NCBI GenBank assembly: GCA_031371615.1
Contig: JANMJY010000209.1
Span: 1-6,622 of the forward strand
Reading direction: 5' to 3'
Origin: Gaiellasilicea sp031371615
GTDB lineage: Bacteria > Actinomycetota > Thermoleophilia > Gaiellales > Gaiellaceae
Length of the DNA: 6,622 nt
In this document: piece by piece, positions 1 to 6,162 of the stretch
How the letters are laid out: each line of letters opens with the position of its first letter
Numbering within the stretch: position 1 is the first letter of the stretch
Program-made: the position numbers and the translations under genes
Notes under the pieces: model-generated
Told to the model about the DNA's origin: nothing
Databases searched by the model: none
Seen by the model: the letters and a program-made list of their open reading frames with translations, nothing else

Positions 1-591
1 GCCGAGGGACGGGTAGTCAGCCTGGGGGAGATCGAGCCCTCCAACCGAGCGCGCGAGCTGGCCGGCGACCGCGATCCCCGCCACGTCGAGGCGATCCTGC
101 GCGAGAGCGCGCAGGTGATCCGTTCGCGCCCGCCGCTCGTGATCTCCGAGACCCGGCACGGCTTCATCTGCGCGTCCGCCGGCGTCGACGCCTCCAATGC
201 GAAAGGGGAGGGCACGCTGGTGCTCCTGCCCATCGATCCGGATGCGTCGGCCGCGCGGCTTCGCGACGGGCTGCGGGAGCGCACGGGCCGCGAGCTCGGC
301 GTGATCGTCAGCGACTCGTTCGGCCGTCCCTTCCGCCAGGGCACGACCGACGTCGCGCTCGGAATCGCCGGGGTGCTGTCCGTGCTCGACCTCACCGGTC
401 AGCGGGACAGCGCCGGCTACGAGCTGCACGCAACCGAGATCGCGGTCGCCGACGAGATCGCCGGCGCTGCGCAGCTCGTGATGGGCAAGCTCGATGCCAG
501 GCCGGTGGCGGTCGTGCGCGGACTGGACCTCCGCGGTGAAGGATCCGGCCGCGATCTCCTGATCCCGCCCGAGCGGGACCTCTTCCGCTAG
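1..591 (+). CDS. cofE: Coenzyme F420-0:L-glutamate ligase (CofE), 5'-truncated by the window edge
   Basis: This enzyme adds gamma-linked L-glutamate to F420-0 using GTP and a divalent metal, the last stage of coenzyme F420 synthesis in the cytoplasm. The frame is already open at base 1 (AEGRVVSLGEIEPS...) and gives 196 residues. The archaeal family members are about 250 residues, so roughly 50 N-terminal residues lie outside the window. Family-typical blocks are DPRHVEAILRES near residues 24-35, ISETRHGFICASAGVDASN near 48-66 and VSDSFGRPFRQGTTDVALG near 103-121. The acidic residues D63 and D105 sit in conserved blocks and are candidate metal ligands. The protein ends in IPPERDLFR, right after the CofE fold. 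It therefore lacks the C-terminal nitroreductase-like domain of mycobacterial FbiB. It converges on the oxidase gene and overlaps it by 3 bases. The family call is firm; exact glutamate chain length cannot be read from sequence. Confidence 0.93.
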   Translation, partial: AEGRVVSLGEIEPSNRARELAGDRDPRHVEAILRESAQVIRSRPPLVISETRHGFICASAGVDASNAKGEGTLVLLPIDPDASAARLRDGLRERTGRELGVIVSDSFGRPFRQGTTDVALGIAGVLSVLDLTGQRDSAGYELHATEIAVADEIAGAAQLVMGKLDARPVAVVRGLDLRGEGSGRDLLIPPERDLFR

Positions 592-1601
592 AGGGCCTCT
601 TCGGCCAGCGCAGCGAGCCGCTTCCCGATCAGCGGGGCGAACTTGAAGCCGTGGCCGCTGCACGGCGAGCCGACGACGACTCGCCCCCGGCGTTCGAGGA
701 TGAACTCGTCGTTCGGCCTGGTCGTGTACAGGCACGTCTCGACCTTGACCGCGGGTCCGGTCCCCAGGAAGCGCCGCTCCACCCAGGCCGCCGTCCGCTC
801 CGCGATCGTCGGGTCGGGCTCACCCCGCTCGTCCGGGTCGATCGCCGGTCCCGTCTGATGCAACCCGGCCTTCAGGCCCGCACCGGGCGCGGCGAGCGCG
901 TAGCCGACCACGGCGCCGTCGCCGTAATCGTTCGTGGACGGCACCGGGTCTTCGAAGGAGAAGTACGAAACCGTTTCGCGGGTCGGAGTCGCGTCGACGC
1001 CAACGAGCGCGGGAGCCCATGCCCCGGCCGTGACGATTGCGACCCGCGCGCGCACTCCTCCGGCTACGACGCCGTCGCCGTCCTCCTCGATCGGGTCGAC
1101 ACGTAGCTGCTCGCGAATGTCGGCTCCGGCCGTGGCCGCCGACGCGAGCAATGCCTGGACCGCGAGGTCTGCGAACACGATGCCACCGTCGGCTTGGAAG
1201 AGCCCTGTCCGGCCGGCCTCGATCCGGATCGGGAAGCGACGCTCGATCTCGGCGGCGTCGAGTACCTCGAACGGAGCCCCGCACGCTGCAAGCGCGTCGC
1301 GGTTGGCCTGCCAGCCGCCGAGGTCGAGCGTCCCCGGCTGGTCGAGCAGCTCCCGACCGCACTCAGCCTCGAGCTCACGCCAGAGCGGGTAAGCCTCTTG
1401 TGCCAGGCGCACCCAGCGCTCGTCCGGATAGGAGAGCCGGATGATCCGCGACCCACCGTGGCTCGAGCCACGGTTGTGACCCACCTCGAACTGCTCGCAG
1501 AGCACGACGTCTCGCCCCGCTCTCGCCAGCGCGCGCGCCGTTGCGAGGCCCATCACGCCTGCTCCGACGACTACGACCTCGGCGTCGGGGGGCGAGCTCA
1601 C
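588..1601 (-). CDS. FAD-dependent oxidase of the monomeric sarcosine oxidase / N-methyl-L-tryptophan oxidase family
   Basis: This is a predicted cytoplasmic flavoenzyme that oxidises a secondary amine or N-methyl amino acid with O2, giving H2O2 and, for N-methyl substrates, formaldehyde. The 337 residues open with the FAD-binding GAGVMG (13-18) and an acidic residue, E36, at the end of the second strand. H48, R52 and R55 (HGGSRIIR) match MSOX His45, Arg49 and Arg52. K244 and H248 (GLKAGLH) match the oxygen-activating Lys265 and His269. C290 in ETCLYTTRPNDEF matches the cysteine that carries covalent FAD (MSOX Cys315, MTOX Cys308). SGHGFKF (315-321) is the family's C-terminal signature. All key residues are present, so it should be active, though at 337 residues it is shorter than the 370-390 of characterised members. 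Translation starts at GTG (1601) with only a weak ribosome site. It lies 18 bases after the 74-residue gene and is probably cotranscribed with it. Substrate is unknown; sarcosine, N-methyltryptophan and pipecolate are all possible. Confidence 0.9.
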   Translation of the reverse strand: MSSPPDAEVVVVGAGVMGLATARALARAGRDVVLCEQFEVGHNRGSSHGGSRIIRLSYPDERWVRLAQEAYPLWRELEAECGRELLDQPGTLDLGGWQANRDALAACGAPFEVLDAAEIERRFPIRIEAGRTGLFQADGGIVFADLAVQALLASAATAGADIREQLRVDPIEEDGDGVVAGGVRARVAIVTAGAWAPALVGVDATPTRETVSYFSFEDPVPSTNDYGDGAVVGYALAAPGAGLKAGLHQTGPAIDPDERGEPDPTIAERTAAWVERRFLGTGPAVKVETCLYTTRPNDEFILERRGRVVVGSPCSGHGFKFAPLIGKRLAALAEEAL

Positions 1602-1609
1602 GTACCGGA

Positions 1610-1625
1610 GCCTAGTGCCCTAGGC
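1610..1625. repeat. Short inverted repeat over the stop codon of the 74-residue gene
   Basis: GCCTAG (1610-1615) and CTAGGC (1620-1625) form a perfect 6-bp stem with a 4-base loop. On the minus strand the stem contains the TAG stop of the upstream small gene and ends 8 bases before the GTG start of the oxidase. It could affect translational coupling or ribosome access to the oxidase start. It is too short and lacks a T-run, so I do not call it a terminator. Functional role is inference. Confidence 0.35.
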
Positions 1626-1844
1626 GCAGTCGAGCAGTTCGAACAGCTGAGTCGGGGAGAGCTGCCGCGTCGCCTCGCCGTCCTGGACGTCGATCCGAAG
1701 GCCGCGTGTGTACTCATCCATGCCGAGCGTCAGCTCAGCAGCGCGAGCCGAGAGCTCGTCGAGCGCCCGGGCGGCGGCGTCGAGCTCGGCGAGCAGCTCC
1801 GCAGGCGGCACGTCGGGGATCAGGTACGGAATTGCGTAATGCAT
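1620..1844 (-). CDS. Small hypothetical protein, 74 residues
   Basis: I do not recognise a family. The protein starts MHYAIPYLIPDVPP and then has an alanine/leucine/glutamate-rich stretch (about residues 15-40, ELLAELDAAARALDELSARA) that should form an amphipathic helix or short coiled coil. A more mixed, probably beta-containing tail follows and ends in LFELLDCA. There is no signal peptide, membrane segment or metal motif. Codon use supports a real gene: most third positions are G or C, as in neighbouring genes. The ATG at 1844 has no clear Shine-Dalgarno sequence. The gene lies 18 bases upstream of the oxidase on the same strand and is probably first in a two-gene unit. It is divergent from the PAS kinase. 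Whether it acts with the oxidase is unknown. Confidence 0.6.
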   Translation of the reverse strand: MHYAIPYLIPDVPPAELLAELDAAARALDELSARAAELTLGMDEYTRGLRIDVQDGEATRQLSPTQLFELLDCA

Positions 1845-1922
1845 GCTCGGCCCAGTGATCGGCCCGCGGTCTCCGCGCTTGAGGGTTCATTTTCGCGGGT
1901 AACAAGTGGATCTCGTGACAAA
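1845..1922. promoter_or_regulatory. Divergent intergenic region, probable promoters for the kinase and the small gene
   Basis: These 78 bases separate the minus-strand ATG at 1844 from the chosen kinase start at 1923, so promoters for both directions are expected here. On the plus strand TTGAGG (1879-1884) and TAACAA (1900-1905) are a weak -35/-10 candidate, but the 15-base spacer is short. No convincing minus-strand promoter was seen. The region is slightly richer in A/T (TTCATTTTC at 1887-1895) than the flanking genes. If the kinase instead starts at ATG 1839, much of this would be coding. Confidence 0.3.
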
Positions 1923-4529
1923 GTGACCGCATCCCAGACATTTCCGGGCTCGCCGACCGACGCGCGGTTCAAGGAGCTCGTCGGCACGATCGACGCGATC
2001 GTGACCGAGTACGACCGGCGTACCGGCCGGTTCACCTACGTCAGCGAGCAGGCGCAGCGGATCCTCGGCTACCCCCCCGAGCTCCTCGAAGACGCCCTGC
2101 TCTCGCGGGTCGACGCGGACGACCGCAAGCTGATCGAGGCCGTGACCGGGCAGGCCCTCGACGAGCGCAGCGACTACACCTACGAGTACCGGATCCGGGC
2201 AGCAGACGGTCATGTGGTGTGGCTCCGGGTCAACGCCTGCCTGGTCCTCGATGAGGAGGGCGAACCGGCTCTCATCCGCAGCGTCTCACTCGACGTCACC
2301 GCGCTGAAGGAAGCCGAAGCCGCGCGCGAGCGCTCGTACTCGCTGCTTCAGGCGACGCTCGACGCGAGCTCCGACGCAATCATCGTAGTCGACCTGAAGC
2401 ACCACGTCACCGCCAGAAACCAGGCGTTCGTGAAGCTCTGGGCAATCCCGGACGGCCTGCCTCACGATCCCCAAGCCGCCATGGAGAGCGTCCTCGGGAG
2501 CGTGGCCGACCCGGAGTTCCTCCGGCGCGTGACCGAGATCCACGCTGCCGACCCGGCGATACCCACGCACGACGTCTTCGTCCTGGCGGACGGCAGGACG
2601 ATCGAGCACGACATGAACCCGCAGTGGCTGGGCGGCGAGATCGTCGGCCGTGTCTGGTCATTCCGCGACATCACCGAGAAGCTGGCGGACCAGAAGGCGC
2701 TGGGTGAATCGGAGCAGCGCCACCGGGAGACCCTCGAGAACATCTCGCTGATCGCGGCAGGGATCGACCGGCACGGGATCGTCACGTTCGCGAACGACGC
2801 GTTGCTGAGGTTGACCGGCTGGAGCCGCGATGAGGTGGTCGGCCAGGACTGGTTCGAGCTCTTCGACGACAACCCCTACGTTCGCGCGGATTACTTCGAG
2901 CGCATCGAGTTGGCCAACGTCAGGCCCCATTTCGACGGCACGATCAGGACTCGGTCCGGCGAGCGGCGAGACATCCGCTGGAGCAGCACGATTCAGCACG
3001 ACGAGTCGGGCGTCGTCGCCGGGATCGCCACGCTCGGCGAGGACGTGACCGAGCGGCACCGCGCGGACGCGCTCCTGCGCAGCCGCGAGGAGCTGTTCCG
3101 GTCCCTGATCGAGAACGCCTCCGACGTGATCACGATCCTCGCAGCCGACGGCACGAGCCTCTACGAGAGTCCGTCGGTAGAGCGCGTGCTCGGCTGGACG
3201 CCCGAGGAGATCGTCGGCAGGCCGAGCTTTGCGCTTCTGCACAGGGACGATCTCGCGCGCGTCGAGGAGATGTTCGCGGAGATCGTCTCGGGCGAGGAGC
3301 CTGGGCCGCAGGAGTTCAGGCTGCATCACCGCGACGGCTCTTGGCGCATGGTCGAGGCGATCGGGCGCCGGCGTCGGCAGGAGGGTGAGTGGGTCGTCGT
3401 CGTCAACTACCGCGACGTCACGCAGCAGCGCGGGCTGCAGGAGCAGTTGCTGCATTCGCAGAAGCTCGAGGCCGTGGGACGGCTTGCGGGCGGCGTCGCG
3501 CACGATTTCAACAATCTGCTGACCGCGATCGGCGGCTACAGCCAGTTCCTGGTCGCGGGCTTCGACGACGACGATCCGCGCCGCGACGACGCGCTCGAGA
3601 TCGTGCGCGCCTCGGAGCGTGCAGCTGCGCTGACGGGCCAGTTGCTCGCCTTCAGCCGCCGGCAGGTGATGCTGACGGAGGTGGTCGAGCTCGGCGATGT
3701 CGTGGCCGGGGTCGAGAGCCTGCTTTCTCGGTTCCTGGGCGAAGCGGTGGAGCTCTCGACTTCTCTCGAGCCAGGCTGCCACGTGCGAGCGGACCGGGGA
3801 CAGCTCGAGCAGGTGATCACGAATCTCGCGCTGAACGCCCGCGACGCAATGCCGTCGGGCGGCACTGTCGAGCTCATCGTGCGCCGACTCGAGTGCCACG
3901 CGGAGTTGCTCGTGCGTGACAGCGGCGTCGGCATGGATCCGGAGACGATCGCTCACGCCTTCGAACCGTTCTTCACGACGAAGGATCCGGGGAAGGGAAC
4001 GGGGCTCGGCCTCGCGACCGTCTACGGGATCGTCACGCAGTCGGGCGGCGAGATCTCGATCACCTCGCAACCTGGAAAGGGCACGACGTTCCGGATCGTC
4101 CTGCCGTCCATCGAGGACGCGCCCCTCCCGGTCGAGCGGGAGGAACGCCCGGACGAGCGCATCGGCACCGAGGGCGTGCTGCTGGCGGAGGACGAGGAGA
4201 CGATCCGTCGGCTCGTGACCGAGGTGCTCGGGCGCAGCGGCTATATGGTCTTCGCGGCGGCGAGCGGCGACGAGGCGCTCCGTCTGCTGGACGAGCACGG
4301 CGACGAGATCGAGCTGTTGCTGACCGACGTCGTCATGCCCGGCATGAGCGGCCCCGACCTCGCTCGCGCGGCCTCCCTGGTCAAGCCCTCGCTACGCGTG
4401 CTCTTCACCTCGGGCTACACGAGCGAGCCCGACGAGGCGTTCGACGATCCGGACGTCGAGTTCATAGCCAAGCCGTTTTCACCCCAGGCGCTCGTCGCCA
4501 AGGTGCAGCAGGTGCTCGACGGCGACTAG
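1923..4529 (+). CDS. Soluble hybrid sensor histidine kinase: four PAS domains, HisKA, HATPase, C-terminal receiver
   Basis: This 868-residue protein should autophosphorylate in response to a cytoplasmic signal and pass phosphate to its own receiver. Four PAS domains occupy about residues 19-130, 138-255, 267-380 and 391-503. Several end in the typical D(I/V)T box (SLDVTALKE, RDITEKL, GEDVTER, RDVTQQR). HisKA follows (509-575), with phospho-acceptor H527 in VAHDFNNLLTAI, the CckA/NtrB-like H-box. The HATPase shows the N-box NLALNARDAM (about 636-645), D666 in DSGVGMD and GKGTGLGL (690-697). The receiver (about 750-868) has E756/D757, phospho-acceptor D802 (LLTDVVMPGMSG), T829 and K850 (AKPF). 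There is no membrane segment or signal peptide, and no LOV-type cysteine motif. I chose GTG 1923 (TASQTFPGSPTDARF) because upstream codons read as non-coding. ATG 1839 is an alternative that adds 28 residues and would overlap the divergent small gene. The signal is unknown. Confidence 0.93.
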   Translation: MTASQTFPGSPTDARFKELVGTIDAIVTEYDRRTGRFTYVSEQAQRILGYPPELLEDALLSRVDADDRKLIEAVTGQALDERSDYTYEYRIRAADGHVVWLRVNACLVLDEEGEPALIRSVSLDVTALKEAEAARERSYSLLQATLDASSDAIIVVDLKHHVTARNQAFVKLWAIPDGLPHDPQAAMESVLGSVADPEFLRRVTEIHAADPAIPTHDVFVLADGRTIEHDMNPQWLGGEIVGRVWSFRDITEKLADQKALGESEQRHRETLENISLIAAGIDRHGIVTFANDALLRLTGWSRDEVVGQDWFELFDDNPYVRADYFERIELANVRPHFDGTIRTRSGERRDIRWSSTIQHDESGVVAGIATLGEDVTERHRADALLRSREELFRSLIENASDVITILAADGTSLYESPSVERVLGWTPEEIVGRPSFALLHRDDLARVEEMFAEIVSGEEPGPQEFRLHHRDGSWRMVEAIGRRRRQEGEWVVVVNYRDVTQQRGLQEQLLHSQKLEAVGRLAGGVAHDFNNLLTAIGGYSQFLVAGFDDDDPRRDDALEIVRASERAAALTGQLLAFSRRQVMLTEVVELGDVVAGVESLLSRFLGEAVELSTSLEPGCHVRADRGQLEQVITNLALNARDAMPSGGTVELIVRRLECHAELLVRDSGVGMDPETIAHAFEPFFTTKDPGKGTGLGLATVYGIVTQSGGEISITSQPGKGTTFRIVLPSIEDAPLPVEREERPDERIGTEGVLLAEDEETIRRLVTEVLGRSGYMVFAAASGDEALRLLDEHGDEIELLLTDVVMPGMSGPDLARAASLVKPSLRVLFTSGYTSEPDEAFDDPDVEFIAKPFSPQALVAKVQQVLDGD

Positions 4530-5689
4530 TTGCGGAGTGCGCGTGCGGTCACGTGCGCCAGGGCGCGCGCGAGTGTTTGCTCGGCGTTGCCGGTGGCGGC
4601 GGAGCGCCTGATCGCGAGCACGTCGTCGAACGATCCGAAGAAGAGGTCGAGCAGGTTGGCATCGAATTGCGTGCCGCGTCCCTGTTCCATCAACTCGCGG
4701 GCCTCGTCGATCGAGAACGCAGGGCGGTACACGCGGTCGGAGGTGAGGGCGTCGAAGACGTCCGCGACCGCGGTGATGCGGCCCTCGATCGGGATGTCGT
4801 CGCCGGCGAGACCGGCTGGGTAGCCGGTGCCGTCGATCCGCTCGTGGTGGGTGAGCGCCATCAATGCGGCGAGGTCGAGGAGCTCCACGTCGGAGCCGGC
4901 GAGGATGCCGTGGCCCATTTCGGTGTGCGCCTCCATGACCGTGCGCTCGTCCTCGGTCAGCCGGCCGGGCTTGAGCAGGATCCGGTCGGGGATGCCGATC
5001 TTGCCGACGTCGTGCATCGGGCTGGCGATCCTGATGTCCTCGGCGCGCGCGGCGTCGAGCCCGGCGAGTCGGGCGAGCAGAGCGCAGTAGAGGCTCATGC
5101 GGACGATGTGCTCGCCGGTTTCCTGGTTGCGGAACTCGGCCGCCCATGACAGGCGGCGGATCGTCTCCTCGCGGAGGCGGCGCAGCTCTGCGTCGGAGGT
5201 CTCGAGCTGGGCGATCGTGTCGCGGAGCGCGGCGGTGCGTTCGAGCACGGTGTGCTCCAGCCGTTCGCGGTGGCCGCGGTTCTCGATCTCGAGCGCACGC
5301 CGGCGGAGGGCGTTGCCCACGTTGATGATCAGCTCGTTCGGCTTGAAGGGCTTGAGGATGTAGCCGTAGGCGCCGCCGTCGATCGCGACCTGGGCGAAGC
5401 GCCGGTCGTCCATGCCGGTGACCATGATCACGGCGGTGTCGGGGTACTCCCTGAGCACCTCGCTCGAGAAGTCGATGCCGGACTCGCCGGGCATGTTCAC
5501 GTCGGAGAGGACGAGCGCGACCGGTCCTTCCTTGAGCGCGCGCCGGCCGGCTGCTGCGCTCTCGGCGGAGATGCAGTCGTAGCCCTGCGCGCCGAGCAGG
5601 CGGGCGAGGAGCGTGCGGATCTGATCCTCGTCGTCGACGATCAGGATCCGGTCGCTGGGGGGCGGCGTTGTGGTCATCACTCGGTTCAT
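4526..5689 (-). CDS. REC-HD-GYP response regulator, predicted cyclic-di-GMP phosphodiesterase (RpfG-like)
   Basis: This 387-residue protein should hydrolyse cyclic-di-GMP when its receiver is phosphorylated. The receiver (about 13-127) has D19/D20, phospho-acceptor D63 (LSDVNMPGESG), T91 and K113 (LKPF). A helical, probably coiled-coil linker follows (about 128-180). The HD-GYP domain (about 180-365) has H194 (TGEHIVR), the H226-D227 pair in MHDVGKIGIPD, H255 and H260 (AHTEMGH), H281-H282 with E283 in HHERIDGTGYP, and D310 in ADVFDAL. The metal-site residues and GYP are complete, so catalysis is expected. Isoleucine at 285 replaces the usual aromatic residue of HHE(R/K)WDG. The start may be ATG 5689 or ATG 5677 (MTTTPPPSD); neither has a clear ribosome site. 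The VOC gene lies 19 bases upstream on the same strand. The gene converges on the PAS kinase, which is a plausible phosphate donor, though only position suggests this. Confidence 0.94.
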   Translation of the reverse strand: MNRVMTTTPPPSDRILIVDDEDQIRTLLARLLGAQGYDCISAESAAAGRRALKEGPVALVLSDVNMPGESGIDFSSEVLREYPDTAVIMVTGMDDRRFAQVAIDGGAYGYILKPFKPNELIINVGNALRRRALEIENRGHRERLEHTVLERTAALRDTIAQLETSDAELRRLREETIRRLSWAAEFRNQETGEHIVRMSLYCALLARLAGLDAARAEDIRIASPMHDVGKIGIPDRILLKPGRLTEDERTVMEAHTEMGHGILAGSDVELLDLAALMALTHHERIDGTGYPAGLAGDDIPIEGRITAVADVFDALTSDRVYRPAFSIDEARELMEQGRGTQFDANLLDLFFGSFDDVLAIRRSAATGNAEQTLARALAHVTARALRN

Positions 5690-5690
5690 C

Positions 5691-5706
5691 GGCAGAAACT
5701 GCTGCC
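5691..5706. repeat. Inverted repeat in the VOC to HD-GYP gap
   Basis: GGCAG (5691-5695) and CTGCC (5702-5706) are perfect inverted arms around a 6-base loop. They fill most of the 19-base gap between the VOC stop (5709-5711) and the HD-GYP start (5689), and end one base before that ATG. In minus-strand mRNA this hairpin would sit where a ribosome site for ATG 5689 should be. That would favour the internal ATG at 5677 or translational coupling. Function is inference. Confidence 0.35.
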
Positions 5707-5708
5707 AA

Positions 5709-6065
5709 TCAAGCTTCGACGAGCTCGATCCTGTTGCCCCACGGATCGGCGACGTGGCAGCGCCGGAGGCCGGGAATCGAGTTGTCGTCTGTCAACTGTA
5801 CGTGCGCAGCGCGCAGCCGGTTCTGCAGTTCGTCGTAGCGGGAGACCCTGAGCGCGGGATGCGCCTTCCGCGCGGGAACGAAGTCTGGCGCGACGCCGAT
5901 GTGGAGCTGCTGCGCGCCCACCCGGAACCAGACCCCACCGCGGCCGACGACCGACTCTGGCTTCTCCAGCTCCTCGAGCCCGAGGAGCTCGCCGAAGAAA
6001 CGGCGCGCAGCTTCCTCGCAGCCCGCGGGAGCGGCGAGTTGGACGTGGTCGATGCCCTCGATCAC
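5709..6065 (-). CDS. VOC (glyoxalase/bleomycin resistance fold) family protein
   Basis: This 118-residue cytoplasmic protein has the two beta-alpha-beta-beta-beta modules of the vicinal oxygen chelate fold, residues about 4-58 and 67-118. It opens with IDHVQLAAP, followed by a helix (CEEAARRFFGELLGLEEL), and closes with HVADPWGNRIELVEA, all typical of glyoxalase-like proteins. Candidate metal ligands are H7, H55 (QLHIGV), H69 (AHPALRV) and E114 (IELVE), the positions where the family places them. The set allows a metal-dependent lyase, isomerase, dioxygenase or resistance role; sequence alone does not choose. The start is GTG 6065, set by the family's usual beginning (MI.GIDHVQ), without a clear ribosome site. 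The gene is first of a probable two-gene unit with the REC-HD-GYP gene and is divergent from the solo LuxR-type gene. Confidence 0.85.
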   Translation of the reverse strand: MIEGIDHVQLAAPAGCEEAARRFFGELLGLEELEKPESVVGRGGVWFRVGAQQLHIGVAPDFVPARKAHPALRVSRYDELQNRLRAAHVQLTDDNSIPGLRRCHVADPWGNRIELVEA

Positions 6066-6152
6066 CGTCTGAGGCTAGCTAGAGCAAGTTACGCCTCGGG
6101 TTACTCCCGATGGTGAATGGTGCGCGCGATGCGGTCGTCGTAACCTCGCTGC
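6066..6152. promoter_or_regulatory. Divergent intergenic region with an operator-like inverted repeat
   Basis: These 87 bases separate the VOC start (minus) from the solo HTH start (plus). They hold a perfect 5-bp inverted repeat, TCGGG (6096-6100) and CCCGA (6106-6110) around TTACT, a palindromic CTAGCTAG (6075-6082), and two GTTAC copies (6088-6092 and 6100-6104). These are candidate binding sites for the neighbouring HTH protein. I could not pick out convincing -35/-10 pairs. The regulatory role is inferred from position only. Confidence 0.3.
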
Positions 6153-6162
6153 ATGGTGAATG
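6110..6162 (+). repeat. 10-bp direct repeat ATGGTGAATG, second copy at the start codon of the solo HTH gene
   Basis: ATGGTGAATG occurs at 6110-6119 and again at 6153-6162, 43 bases apart. The second copy is the start of the solo HTH gene (Met-Val-Asn). The first copy is in a different frame and encodes nothing obvious. It could be a local duplication, a repeated protein-binding site or chance. Confidence 0.4.

Noticed and set aside
579..594. CCTCT/AGAGG inverted repeat over the cofE stop as a terminator
   Set aside because: Only a 5-bp stem with no T-run; in this G+C content such pairs are common by chance.
1194..1922. N-terminal extension of the kinase frame back to 1194
   Set aside because: It overlaps the oxidase and the 74-residue gene on the other strand, and its translation is low-complexity and unlike any sensor domain.
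1923..3450. LOV-type blue-light sensing by one of the PAS domains
   Set aside because: No PAS domain has the conserved flavin-binding cysteine motif (NCRFLQ-like), so there is no support for a photosensor.
2658..4298. A 546-codon open frame on the minus strand inside the kinase gene
   Set aside because: The plus strand encodes an intact PAS/HisKA/HATPase/REC protein over the whole stretch; the antisense translation is Arg/Ala/Leu/His-rich without domains, as expected from G/C-rich third positions.
4479..5708. A 409-codon minus-strand frame overlapping the HD-GYP gene
   Set aside because: Its translation is Arg/Pro-rich and lacks motifs, whereas the other frame encodes a full REC-HD-GYP protein.
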